The position numbers and the translations under genes were made by a program. 64,000 nt of DNA, taken from Calditrichia bacterium. GTDB taxonomy: Bacteria; Calditrichota; Calditrichia; RBG-13-44-9; J075. Positions 31,896 to 40,535 of this stretch are shown in pieces. The DNA lies in contig JANQQU010000056.1 of the NCBI GenBank assembly GCA_028284905.1, positions 62,001 through 126,000 on the forward strand, read 5' to 3'. Below the pieces are notes generated by a model. It did not search any database. It saw only the letters and a program-made list of their open reading frames with translations, and was not told where the DNA came from. Numbering within the stretch: position 1 is the first letter of the stretch; each line of letters begins with the position of its first letter.

Positions 31896-32735
31896 CTTCC
31901 GTGATATATTTTCTTGATTCGTTATATGTTAACAGAAATTACTATTCCGACGAACTCGGAGCTCTCTCTCCGCTATATTAGTTTCCGAAATCTTTTTACA
32001 AAAAAATTATGCTTAATAATCGGTTTTAGCTGCCCGAGGATTTCTGGTAAGAGCTATACTGATAAATGCATTTTTAAACACTCGCTTACAATTCTCAGTA
32101 TTTCTAATACAAAGCGTAGAAACATTGATAGCGTGTAAAACCCGCAATGGCAGACCTGGAAATACGACAAAGATCGAAGTAAGAGGATTTAGATCAAATG
32201 ATAATGGTTGTTTAAATTAGGGGGAGTCTTGCATCTTTCGATGATTTGATTCACAAATCATACATATAAAGAATTAAGCTAAGCTCTCCAAAACCGCTCT
32301 GTGAGCGCTTTTGAGCGAATTTCTGAAGATGCTATTTACAGAATTGGGGGTTAAAAGTGAAAGCAACAGCGGAGATTTGCAATTAATTTTATCTGCATTC
32401 TGTTTATTGATTACTGGGGGTTTTTCCTTATGTGTTTCTTTGCCTCTGGTGGGTAAGCAGTCGCATTTGCATTCTGGAAAAAGTTGTTTATTGCTGTTTC
32501 TATTGAAATTAGTTCTCTAAAAACATTCGGCCCCTGTAACTTTATTTACAAAAAATGAAACATAAGTTAAAAAGTCCATTTTCTGTTTGTTGAACAACCC
32601 TCCTGCCGCTATTCAATCCTTTACATTTTTACAAACCTTCGCAACCCCAGTGAAAGATTTCTCTGCTGATTTTTGATACTTTTAATCGCTTTTGAAAACG
32701 AAACCGGACAACTAAAAGTCACTTAGGAGATTAAA
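31896..32735. promoter_or_regulatory. 840-bp divergent regulatory region between the NRPS cluster and the ACP/FAAL operon
   Basis: No gene is supported in this region, which lies between two divergent operons (minus from 31895, plus from 32736). It is AT-rich and must contain both promoters. The only striking element is the palindrome at 32241-32261. A short plus frame (32311-32520) starts at TTG, has no RBS and is not credible. The long leader in front of the ACP gene leaves room for an untranslated regulatory RNA, but I see no riboswitch that I recognise. Confidence 0.6.
32241..32261. promoter_or_regulatory. Perfect palindrome, operator-like
   Basis: ATGATTTG and CAAATCAT, separated by five bases (ATTCA), form a perfect 8-bp inverted repeat in the centre of the divergent intergenic region. 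The size and symmetry suit a dimeric repressor or activator. No regulator gene is in the neighbourhood, so the binding protein is unknown. It is followed by a TATAAAG-like stretch that could be a -10 element. Confidence 0.45.
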
Positions 32736-32975
32736 ATGAATCAAGTATCACGTCAGATTAGAACAGAACTTGCATCGCTTTGCGCAATCAAACCTGAACA
32801 AGTTAATGAAGAAGCATTATTGATCCAGTATGGCCTCGATTCGATTCGTAGCCTGGAGTTGATTGTCTCTTTGGAAGAAAAATTCTCAATTGAAATTCCC
32901 GATGATGAGTTATCCCAAATACGCAGGGTAGGGGATGTTATGAAACTGGTCGAACAAAAAATTACGCTGAACTAA
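32736..32975 (+). CDS. Acyl carrier protein
   Basis: The 79-residue acyl carrier protein carries its phosphopantetheine site in YGLDSIRSLELIV (Ser at about residue 35), with the acidic helix II (IVSLEEKFSIEIPDDEL) typical of ACPs used by fatty-acyl-AMP ligases and PKS/NRPS enzymes. AGGAG lies seven bases upstream of the ATG. It is the first gene of the plus-strand operon and is followed after 12 bp by the fatty-acyl-AMP ligase, so it is almost certainly that enzyme's partner. The loaded acyl-ACP would then serve the reductase domain of the 34734 fusion protein, or alternatively the starter C domain of the Asn module. It is distinct in sequence from the carrier at 22837, arguing for separate partners. 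Confidence 0.92.
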   Translation: MNQVSRQIRTELASLCAIKPEQVNEEALLIQYGLDSIRSLELIVSLEEKFSIEIPDDELSQIRRVGDVMKLVEQKITLN

Positions 32976-32987
32976 GGAGAATTTCTG

Positions 32988-34664
32988 ATGGAGCGATTTC
33001 GCACACTGATTGATGCACTGGAATCTGCAGCTGAAAATACAACTGCTAAAAAAGGATACACTTTTCTAAATAAGAAAGAAGCAATTGATGTCTCATTTCA
33101 AACCTTGCGCGATGATGCCCGAACTTTTGCCGGATGTTTACAGGCAAATGGCGTCAGAGCCGGAGACCGGCTGTTGCTGGTGTTGCCGACGGGGCGCGAC
33201 TTTTCCCGGGCGTTTTATGGCGCGCTCTATTGCGGGGCGGTTCCTTGTGTAGTAGCGTCCCCGACTGGTATTGGTAATGTTGAAGAAGGTCTGGCGCGGA
33301 TTCGCAAGATCGCCAATCATCTGTCAGCTAAATTTATCGTTACCGATTTACCGGAAAGCGATTTAAGAAATGTTAAGTCGTTGTCACTAAAAGTGTTGTC
33401 AATCGAAAGGCTTGATGAGCGTCTCGGCGGAAACTTTCAACCGGTAGAGATTGAGGGCGATTGGCTGGCGTTTATTCAGGCGACATCCGGCTCGACCGGG
33501 ACGCCAAAATGCGTGATGATCCGGCATCGAAATGCCCTGGCCAACCTGGCGCAGATCGCCGCTGCTCTGAAAATCCGCGAAGATGATGTCGTGGTTTCCT
33601 GGTTACCACTCTTCCATGATATGGGATTGGTCGGCTGCTTTCTCTTTACATTATATAATCACCTCAAAGGCGTTTTTCTCAAACCCGAACATTTTTTACG
33701 CCGCCCGGAAAACTGGCTGAAGGCAATCAGCACCTATGGCGGGACACTGTCCCCGGCACCCAATTTTGCCTATGCGTTGGCCGCATTTAAAACCCGCCCG
33801 GAAACACTGGAAACCCTGGATCTTTCTTCCTGGCGTGCGGCCATGTGCGGCGCGGAACCGGTGGAAGCTGCTACCTTGAATGCGTTCATAAAGTGCTTTG
33901 GTGGTCGCGGATTTTCCGAAACGGCCTTCCTGCCTTGCTACGGAATGGCGGAAACGACCCTGGCGATCACTATGTATCCGGTGGATGCGCCTTTTCGCTT
34001 CGAAAGTGTATCCTACCAGGCGTTGACGGAAAATGGCATCGCCTTACCAGTTTCGGATGCGGATACACATGCTGTCAAAATCTGCGACTGCGGGCCAGTT
34101 GTTGAAAATACCCGAATTAAAATTGTTGATGACAATGGGAATCAATTACCTGATGGGCATATCGGTCACATTCGGGTAAGCGGTCCTTCCGTGATGGCGG
34201 GATATTTTAATCACCCGGAAAAAACAGCCGAAGTGTTGCAGGGAAAATGGTTGATTACCGGCGACCTCGGTTACTTGCGTAAAGGGCGATTGTTTGTTAC
34301 CGGTCGTGCCAAGGACTTAATCGTTATCCGGGGACAGAAATTTCAACCGGCGGATTTTGAGCAGGCAGCCGCCTTGGTAACCGGTGTTTCCCGCGGACGC
34401 GTTGTGGCGTTTGGCGTTAGTGATTTACAGAACGGCACCGAAGGTCTATACCTGGTTTGCGAAGCACCGAAAGATGAAAATCTTGATCGGAAAGCTTTGC
34501 AGTTGGCAATTCTGGAAGCGGTCGCTACAGGCACTGGTATTGCGCCGGCTCATATCGGTTTTGTTCCCCGGCATGCAATTCCCCGCACTACCAGCGGTAA
34601 GCTGCAACGCAACAAGGCAAAACAACTTTATTTAGCATTTCTTAAAACGCAAAAAGCCGCTTAA
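32988..34664 (+). CDS. Fatty-acyl-AMP ligase (FAAL-type)
   Basis: The 558-residue ANL enzyme shows ATSGSTGTPKCVMI near residue 168, the FAAL-typical SWLPLFHDMGLVGCFLF, a structural region MCGAEPVEAATLNAF, PCYGMAETTLAIT, ITGDLGYLRKGRLFVTGRAKDLIVIRG and a C-terminal TSGKLQRNKAKQLYL. FAALs activate fatty acids as acyl-AMP and load them on a carrier protein, skipping CoA. TAAGGAG precedes the ATG. Placement between an ACP and a reductase/aminotransferase indicates it feeds that pair. The chain length cannot be read from sequence. Downstream is a short hairpin and then the fusion gene, 69 bp away. Confidence 0.92.
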   Translation: MERFRTLIDALESAAENTTAKKGYTFLNKKEAIDVSFQTLRDDARTFAGCLQANGVRAGDRLLLVLPTGRDFSRAFYGALYCGAVPCVVASPTGIGNVEEGLARIRKIANHLSAKFIVTDLPESDLRNVKSLSLKVLSIERLDERLGGNFQPVEIEGDWLAFIQATSGSTGTPKCVMIRHRNALANLAQIAAALKIREDDVVVSWLPLFHDMGLVGCFLFTLYNHLKGVFLKPEHFLRRPENWLKAISTYGGTLSPAPNFAYALAAFKTRPETLETLDLSSWRAAMCGAEPVEAATLNAFIKCFGGRGFSETAFLPCYGMAETTLAITMYPVDAPFRFESVSYQALTENGIALPVSDADTHAVKICDCGPVVENTRIKIVDDNGNQLPDGHIGHIRVSGPSVMAGYFNHPEKTAEVLQGKWLITGDLGYLRKGRLFVTGRAKDLIVIRGQKFQPADFEQAAALVTGVSRGRVVAFGVSDLQNGTEGLYLVCEAPKDENLDRKALQLAILEAVATGTGIAPAHIGFVPRHAIPRTTSGKLQRNKAKQLYLAFLKTQKAA

Positions 34665-34670
34665 AGAGAT

Positions 34671-34697
34671 GATCTCCCGGAAAAATTCCGGGAGATC
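34671..34697 (+). terminator. Intra-operon hairpin between FAAL and the fusion gene
   Basis: GATCTCCCGG and CCGGGAGATC form a perfect 10-bp stem with a seven-base A/T loop just after the FAAL stop. No U-run follows, so it is more likely an mRNA-stability, processing or attenuation hairpin than a full intrinsic terminator. Confidence 0.6.
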
Positions 34698-34733
34698 TCC
34701 CAAAGCTAAAATTATAGAGAACAGGATCTTACA

Positions 34734-37628
34734 ATGTTGATAAATACGCAAACTTTTTCGGACGTTCAGGGCAAGGAAACCTTTCGCACGCAATTGCGCC
34801 CCTACCTGGCGAATCTGCTTGGCGCCATAGGTTTGGACGTCGTATATCATCGGGCGGCGGGTGATTCGCTGTTCATGTATGATGAGAAGAATGAAGAACA
34901 GGAAGTGCTGGATCTGCTCGGTGGATATGGGGTCAACCTACTCGGTCATAATCACCCGGCACTGGTTGCATTGGCAAAGGAAATCCTCGATAGCGGCCGT
35001 CCTTTTGCAGCACAGGCGAGCGCACGCAGCTATGCCGGATTGCTGGCAGATCGCCTCTCCGAAATGGTAACGCGGGTTACCGGGAAAGATTACATTACTA
35101 CGCTGGGCAATACCGGCACCGAGGCAGTGGAAGCTGCGATCAAGCATGCCGAATTGGAAGCTATGGAAAAGATTCAGGCTATTTTCAAACGGCAGGAAAG
35201 GCGGTTTAAGGAAATCCGCAGCGGTATCGCCACCAATAAAATTAAGCTTACAAATGAGATGTTTGCGGAGGCAGCAGAGAAATTTGCTGTTGCGGAAATT
35301 AAAAACCTCGACGCACTGGAATTTCACCTCACGGCCTTTAACCAGGCGGCGTTGCTGCAGGAAAGCTGCTTTCTGGCACTGGAAGGCGCTTTTCACGGAA
35401 AAACCAGCGGCTCGCTGAAAATGACCTATAATCCCGATTTTCGTAATCCCTGGCAGCGGATTGGCATCCCGGTTCATTTTCTCCCTTTGAATGATCCAGA
35501 TGCCTTAGCTGCCGCGGTTGAGAAACGACGTGTTGCCTATTATCAGCTGGAGATTAGCAGTGATGGCCAATTGACATTACAGCCGAAAATCCAATCCGGG
35601 ATAACCGCTTGTTTCATCGAGCCGATTCAGGGAGAAGGCGGCATCCGGGAATTATCGCAACCATTTATGGCGGCGCTGCGATCTGTGGCAGATCAGGAAG
35701 GCTACCCATTGGTGATCGACGAAATTCAAAGCGGAATGGGGCGCACCGGTAATTTTCTTGCTTCCGAAACCGCAGGTATACGGGGAGATTATTATCTCTT
35801 TTCGAAAGCGTTGGGAGGCGGACTGGCGAAAATTAGCGCGTTGCTGGTGGAGAAAGATCGCTATGTTGCCCCATTCGGTTACATTCACACATCAACCTTT
35901 GCAGATGACGATTTTGCCAGTGCGATCGCGCTTCGCACATTGGAAATCCTGGACAGTGACCAGCAAGCATTAATCCAGGCTTGCGGTGATAAAGGCGCTT
36001 ACTTACTGGCGAAATTACGGGAAATTCAAGCCTGCTACCCGGCAGTCATTAAAGACATCCGTGGGCGTGGTTTGATGATCGGCATCGAGTTAGCTACTCA
36101 GGAAGAACGTTCCCAATCGCCATTGCTGCGGGTATTGTCAGCGCAAAATCTGCTCGGCTTCCTCCTGAGCGGCTATTTGCTCAATGAAGAGAATATTCGT
36201 ATTTCTCCGACCATCTCGGCCCATGGCACGATTCGGGTGGAGCCATCGGCATACATCAGCTACGAAGCGCTGGACCGATTTTGTGATGCATTGGAAAAAG
36301 CGATTGGGTTTATCGAAAATGGTAATACGCATCAACTGGTTGCTTTTTTGGCTGGACGGAAAGCAGAGGCGCTGCAGCCATTTCAAGAAAATCTATTTAA
36401 TAATCAACCCAAGAAGGGGAGTGATACCGGAAACTCTCCTAAAATTGACCGGCATGTTGCTTTCCTTGGGCATTTTATCGAACCGCAGGATCTTCTCCAT
36501 TGGGATCCCAGCCTGGCGCCATTGAGCGCTGAAGAATGTGCTCAACTGTTAGCGAAAACTCAGTCGATTCTAAAACCTTTTCCGGTGAATGAGTTTGCGG
36601 TGCGCGGAAACGATGACCGACGGGTTGCGGTGACGGTGCTGGGACTGCCTTATACGGCGGACCAGATGATGGCGAAGGTGCAGCAAGGAGAAGCGGAAGT
36701 GCTCATCGAAAATATCCAGGCTGCTGTCGATATGGCCCGTGAGATGGGATGTAGTGTAATTTCTTTTGGTGGATTTACTTCAATCGTTACCCAAAGCTGC
36801 ACTGCTTTAACTGAAGATTGCATCGGCTTAACCAGCGGTAACTCTCTTACTGCAGCCGCGGTCGTTACCGCTTTGGAAACATCCGCTGCAGATGCCGGTA
36901 TCGACCGCGATAATGCTACTCTTGGCGTTGTTGGAGCGATGGGCAATATCGGCAAAGTGCTCGCAGAGATTGAAGCTGACAATTTTCCAACAATCATTCT
37001 CTTCGGAAAGGAAGGCGCGAAACGCCGCCTGGAAAGAGTGGCCGATCAATTTTATCTGCAAGCCTGGGAAAAGATTGAAAGTGGACAGACTGCGGTAGGA
37101 ATTGCCCGGGAAGTCGCGAAGACTAAAACAGCCGCATTGCTGAAAACTTTGGAGAGTGGAGAAATTAGCGGAAAGATAATCCGCACGCATCTTGAGAAAG
37201 AATTGGGCGAAAACACGCCATTACGCCTCTCTACCAATCTTGAAGATCTTCGCCAATGTGCCGCAATCATTACTGCAACGAATTCCCCGACACCGATTAT
37301 CCTTAGCGAACATTTGAGCGATCAACCTACAGTGATTTGCGATGTGGCCGTTCCCGGAGACGTTTCTCCAGAAGTGCGCCGGGAAAAACCGAACGTCACT
37401 GTCCTGAAAGGCGGATTGATCGAATATCCCTTTCAACAAAATGTCGATGTAGGTGGTATGTCTCTGCCCAGCGGACAGGCCTATGCCTGCCTGACGGAAG
37501 CTGTCTTGTTGGGACTGGCCGGCATCCGGGAACATTATTCCTACGGCGCGCTCTCCGCGGATAAAGTTCGTCAGATCGGGGAGATTGCCCGGCAATTTGG
37601 ATTTAACATTATCGCACGTGAAAAATAA
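34734..37628 (+). CDS. Class III aminotransferase fused to acyl-ACP-reductase-like domain (fatty-amine synthase candidate)
   Basis: This 964-residue two-domain protein begins with a PLP class III aminotransferase (about 20-525): GNTGTEAVEAAIKHAE, LVIDEIQSGMGRTG with Asp329, and the PLP Lys358 in LFSKALGGG. The C-terminal domain (about 570-964) resembles cyanobacterial acyl-ACP reductase (AAR): FGGFTSIVT, LTSGNSLTAAAVV, the Rossmann GVVGAMGNIG (731-740), AAIITATNSP, VLKGGLIE and ACLTEAVLL with Cys919 at the position of the AAR catalytic Cys. The protein would reduce acyl-ACP to an aldehyde and transaminate it in situ to an alkylamine. TamH of tambjamine synthesis has the same logic (transaminase plus thioester reductase). 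The preceding ACP and FAAL complete the route. The start ATG follows AGGA. The amine's destination is unknown. Confidence 0.88.
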   Translation: MLINTQTFSDVQGKETFRTQLRPYLANLLGAIGLDVVYHRAAGDSLFMYDEKNEEQEVLDLLGGYGVNLLGHNHPALVALAKEILDSGRPFAAQASARSYAGLLADRLSEMVTRVTGKDYITTLGNTGTEAVEAAIKHAELEAMEKIQAIFKRQERRFKEIRSGIATNKIKLTNEMFAEAAEKFAVAEIKNLDALEFHLTAFNQAALLQESCFLALEGAFHGKTSGSLKMTYNPDFRNPWQRIGIPVHFLPLNDPDALAAAVEKRRVAYYQLEISSDGQLTLQPKIQSGITACFIEPIQGEGGIRELSQPFMAALRSVADQEGYPLVIDEIQSGMGRTGNFLASETAGIRGDYYLFSKALGGGLAKISALLVEKDRYVAPFGYIHTSTFADDDFASAIALRTLEILDSDQQALIQACGDKGAYLLAKLREIQACYPAVIKDIRGRGLMIGIELATQEERSQSPLLRVLSAQNLLGFLLSGYLLNEENIRISPTISAHGTIRVEPSAYISYEALDRFCDALEKAIGFIENGNTHQLVAFLAGRKAEALQPFQENLFNNQPKKGSDTGNSPKIDRHVAFLGHFIEPQDLLHWDPSLAPLSAEECAQLLAKTQSILKPFPVNEFAVRGNDDRRVAVTVLGLPYTADQMMAKVQQGEAEVLIENIQAAVDMAREMGCSVISFGGFTSIVTQSCTALTEDCIGLTSGNSLTAAAVVTALETSAADAGIDRDNATLGVVGAMGNIGKVLAEIEADNFPTIILFGKEGAKRRLERVADQFYLQAWEKIESGQTAVGIAREVAKTKTAALLKTLESGEISGKIIRTHLEKELGENTPLRLSTNLEDLRQCAAIITATNSPTPIILSEHLSDQPTVICDVAVPGDVSPEVRREKPNVTVLKGGLIEYPFQQNVDVGGMSLPSGQAYACLTEAVLLGLAGIREHYSYGALSADKVRQIGEIARQFGFNIIAREK

Positions 37629-37639
37629 GGAGCAGAGTT

Positions 37640-39877
37640 GTGATGACTCGCAATCAGGAATATCTGGAAAACATTTCAACGACTTTAGCAAACGCACCAT
37701 TTTTTGCTGCTTTCGATGAGAGCAACCTGCAGGAATTAAGTGCTGATGCGACATTTATCAACCTGGCCGCTGATAAGACGCTTTTTCGGGAGGGCGATGC
37801 CGCTGATGCAGTCTACTTCGTGCTGGAAGGTCGCCTGGAGGTATTGCAAGCCGGGCAAACTGGAAAAGAGATTGTCGTGGCGGAAATTTGGACCGGCGAA
37901 TCCTTCGGGGAAATGCAACTGCTGAACGGGGGAAAAAGAACTGCCACCATCCGCACGAAAGAGTATTGCGAATTGCTTTGTATCTCTTCGGAGGTCATTG
38001 AAAAACACCTACGTAAAAATCCCCGGGCATTGCAGCTCATCGGCGAAATAAGCCGTCAGTGTTTCCGGGAAAATCAACTGCATCATCTCCTGGTGAAGAT
38101 GCTGCAGTTGCCGGCCGAAGATGTGCTGAAACGCATCTCCAGCCGCGGGGAATGGCTTCACCTGAAAAAGGGAGAACAATTGCTGATGCGCGGTGAAACC
38201 CGTGAAAGTTTTTACCTGGTGGTTTCCGGACATTTACAATCACTTAACCAAACAGCCTCGAAGCAGGAAGATGCAGCAGAGGAGTTCTTTCGTGGCGATT
38301 TCATCGGAGAAAGTGCAATAATCACCGGAGAAACGCATGATGCGGATATTTACGCAGTCCGTAACAGTGATCTGGTAAAGTTCCCCCAGTCGATCTTACA
38401 GGAAATTGTAGTAAGATTCCCGGAGGTAATGCAGCGGCTATCGTCATTGTTGATTCGACGCCTCAGTAAAATCAAATTTCGCAAGTCCACAGAAACCAAT
38501 ACTGTTAATATAGTCCTGCTGCCGGCCCATTCCGGGGTCCCCCTGGCGGCATTTGCAAAAAAATTACAGGCATTCCTCGATGATGAACAGAAAACATTAC
38601 ATTTGAATAGCAGTCGCCTGGATGAGATCTTTCCTAACTCTCCGGGAATTGCCCAGGCAAGTGGCAGTGATTACCAGGGGATAAGGCTTTCCAACTGGTT
38701 AGATGAGCAGGAAACGGCGCAGCGCTTCATCCTTTTCGAAACAGATCCGTTTGACAGTCCCTGGACGGAACATTGTCTGGAAAGAGCAGATCACGTGCTG
38801 CTGGTCGGGGAAAGAGATATGCCGGTACTGCCGGGTGAGCTGGAGAAAAAATATATCCCAAAAGAAAATACGGTTCCGGCAGTGCGACGCAGTTTGATTA
38901 TTTTGCATCCGGAAAACAGCCCGGAGCCGCAAGGCACCAGGCATTTACTGGCTGCTCGGAACGTCGATATTCATCATCATGTTCGCTGGGGTTTTAAGAG
39001 CGATTTTGCCCGCCTCGGCCGCATCCTCAGTGGTCGGGCAGTTGGTCTTGTCCTGAGCGGCGGCGGTGCCCGAGGATTGGCACACATCGGCGTCATTGAA
39101 GCATTGAAAGATGCCGGTGTGCAAATCGACATGATCGGCGGCACCAGTATGGGGGCAATCATTGCCGCACAGCATGCCATCGGCTATGATCTGGACACTT
39201 TGCTGAAAATAAACCATACTGCATTTAACGAGATCAAACCATTTAAGGAATACACCTTTCCGATTTTATCACTGGTAAGAAGCCGCAAGCTCGATAAGGT
39301 CGCTCATTATTTTTGTGGCGATCGGAATATTGAAGATCTCTGGATCAATTACTTCTGTGTATCCAGTAACCTTAGCGACAACGAAATAGCCATTCATAAA
39401 CAGGGGCCTTTGGGGAAAATGGCCCGGGCGAGTAGTTCTATTCCCGGTGTGGCCTTGCCGGTGCTGGAAAATGGCAAGCTTCTAGTCGATGGTGGATTCT
39501 TTAATAATTTGCCCTGCGATATCATGCGGCAATTTACCAGCGGTCCGGTCATTGCTGTTAAGATCGTCGGTGATAGCAAACTCGACTTTGACGAATCCTG
39601 CCGGGAAATTCCTTCCCCCTGGCAAATACTCTGGCGGCGCCTGAATCCCTTTAAATCTGCCTTAAAGATACCGAATATTCTGGAAATTATGATGCGGACA
39701 ATGATGCTTGGCAGCACGAGTAAATCCCGCTCAACTGAAAAGTCTGCGGATATTTGCCTGGAAGTCCCTGTTCGCCAATTTGGATTTATGGAATTTTCCG
39801 CGCTGAAAAAGATTGTTAATACCGGCTACTGGTATGCGAAGGAGCAATTGGAAGCACTTGATTTGACGTTCCGATGA
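37640..39877 (+). CDS. cNMP-binding-domain patatin-like phospholipase (NTE type)
   Basis: The product has about 745 residues, with GTG at 37640 or ATG at 37643 (AAGGAG upstream, 11 bp after the previous stop). Two cyclic-nucleotide-binding-like domains (LFREGDAADAVYFVLEGRLE; LLMRGETRESFYLVVSGHL) precede a Rossmann-like linker. The patatin domain has GGGARGLAHIGVIEAL near 474, the nucleophile Ser in GGTSMGAI near 503 and the catalytic Asp in DGGFFNNLP near 617. Domain order equals that of neuropathy-target-esterase-like lysophospholipases. It should hydrolyse membrane phospholipids, perhaps on a cNMP signal. Being co-transcribed with FAAL, it could release the fatty acid that enters the amine pathway. 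The link to this pathway is inference. A 300-bp tandem repeat starts at its stop codon. Confidence 0.9.
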   Translation: MMTRNQEYLENISTTLANAPFFAAFDESNLQELSADATFINLAADKTLFREGDAADAVYFVLEGRLEVLQAGQTGKEIVVAEIWTGESFGEMQLLNGGKRTATIRTKEYCELLCISSEVIEKHLRKNPRALQLIGEISRQCFRENQLHHLLVKMLQLPAEDVLKRISSRGEWLHLKKGEQLLMRGETRESFYLVVSGHLQSLNQTASKQEDAAEEFFRGDFIGESAIITGETHDADIYAVRNSDLVKFPQSILQEIVVRFPEVMQRLSSLLIRRLSKIKFRKSTETNTVNIVLLPAHSGVPLAAFAKKLQAFLDDEQKTLHLNSSRLDEIFPNSPGIAQASGSDYQGIRLSNWLDEQETAQRFILFETDPFDSPWTEHCLERADHVLLVGERDMPVLPGELEKKYIPKENTVPAVRRSLIILHPENSPEPQGTRHLLAARNVDIHHHVRWGFKSDFARLGRILSGRAVGLVLSGGGARGLAHIGVIEALKDAGVQIDMIGGTSMGAIIAAQHAIGYDLDTLLKINHTAFNEIKPFKEYTFPILSLVRSRKLDKVAHYFCGDRNIEDLWINYFCVSSNLSDNEIAIHKQGPLGKMARASSSIPGVALPVLENGKLLVDGGFFNNLPCDIMRQFTSGPVIAVKIVGDSKLDFDESCREIPSPWQILWRRLNPFKSALKIPNILEIMMRTMMLGSTSKSRSTEKSADICLEVPVRQFGFMEFSALKKIVNTGYWYAKEQLEALDLTFR

Positions 39878-40492
39878 GCAGATGAGCAGATGAGCATTTT
39901 TGCAGGTTTGCTCATTTGCCCTAATGTGGCTAAGGTTTATACACATCTTTTCAATTAGGGTTTATGGCGCCCCGAATGGGGTTTTAATCGTTTTTGCTAA
40001 TTCATTTTGCTATAAGTATTACGTCCCTACAGGACGTTTAAAACAAAACTATATCGTTGATTCGAAAAGCCCTGTAAGGGCGACATATTTATAGCCACAG
40101 GCGTATTTTGAAAATTTTGCCCTGTAGGGGCGACATATTTCTATTTTTTTTAATGTAAAAGTGTGTATTTTCAATAGTTTGATGAGCAGATGAGCAAATA
40201 AGCATTTTTGCAGGTTTGCTCATTTGCCCTAATGAGGCTAAGGTTTATACACATTTTTTCAATTAGGATTTATGGCACCCCGAATGGGGCTTTAATCGTT
40301 TTTGCTAATTCATTTTGCTATAAGTATTACGTCCCTACAGGACGTTTAAAACAAAACTATATCTTTGATTCGAAAAGCCCTGTAAGGGCGACATATTTAT
40401 AGCCACAGGCATATTTTGAAATTTTTGCCCTGTAGGGGCGACATATCTCTATCTTTTTTCTCAATGTAAAGGTACTTATTATCAACAGTTTA
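39873..40492. repeat. Tandem pair of about 310-bp direct repeats with internal palindromes
   Basis: Copy 1 (39873-40180) and copy 2 (40181-40492) are about 90% alike over their length. Each starts with GATGAGCA units followed by a TTGCTCAT arm (hairpin), then CCCCGAATGGGG, ACGTCCCTACAGGACGT and two CCCTGTA(A/G)GGGCGACAT blocks. The first copy overlaps the stop of the patatin gene and probably supplies the terminator. This 658-bp gap to the lactonase gene contains nothing else. A 64-codon frame is conserved in both copies but has no RBS and is judged non-coding. Confidence 0.88.
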
Positions 40493-40535
40493 TGGAGTCG
40501 ATCAGTAGATTGTCAAATATAAATTGGACAATCTA

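Noticed and set aside
32311-32520. 69-codon frame in the divergent intergenic region
   Set aside because: It begins at TTG, has no SD, and its composition is like translated AT-rich spacer.
22837-39877. Complete tambjamine or prodigiosin pathway
   Set aside because: The pyrrole trio and amine fusion match parts of it, but the bipyrrole-forming enzymes, O-methyltransferase and PigC/TamQ-type condensing enzyme are all missing.
39900-40402. Two conserved 64-codon frames in the tandem repeat
   Set aside because: Conservation follows from the DNA repeat itself, there is no RBS, and the sequence consists of translated palindromes.
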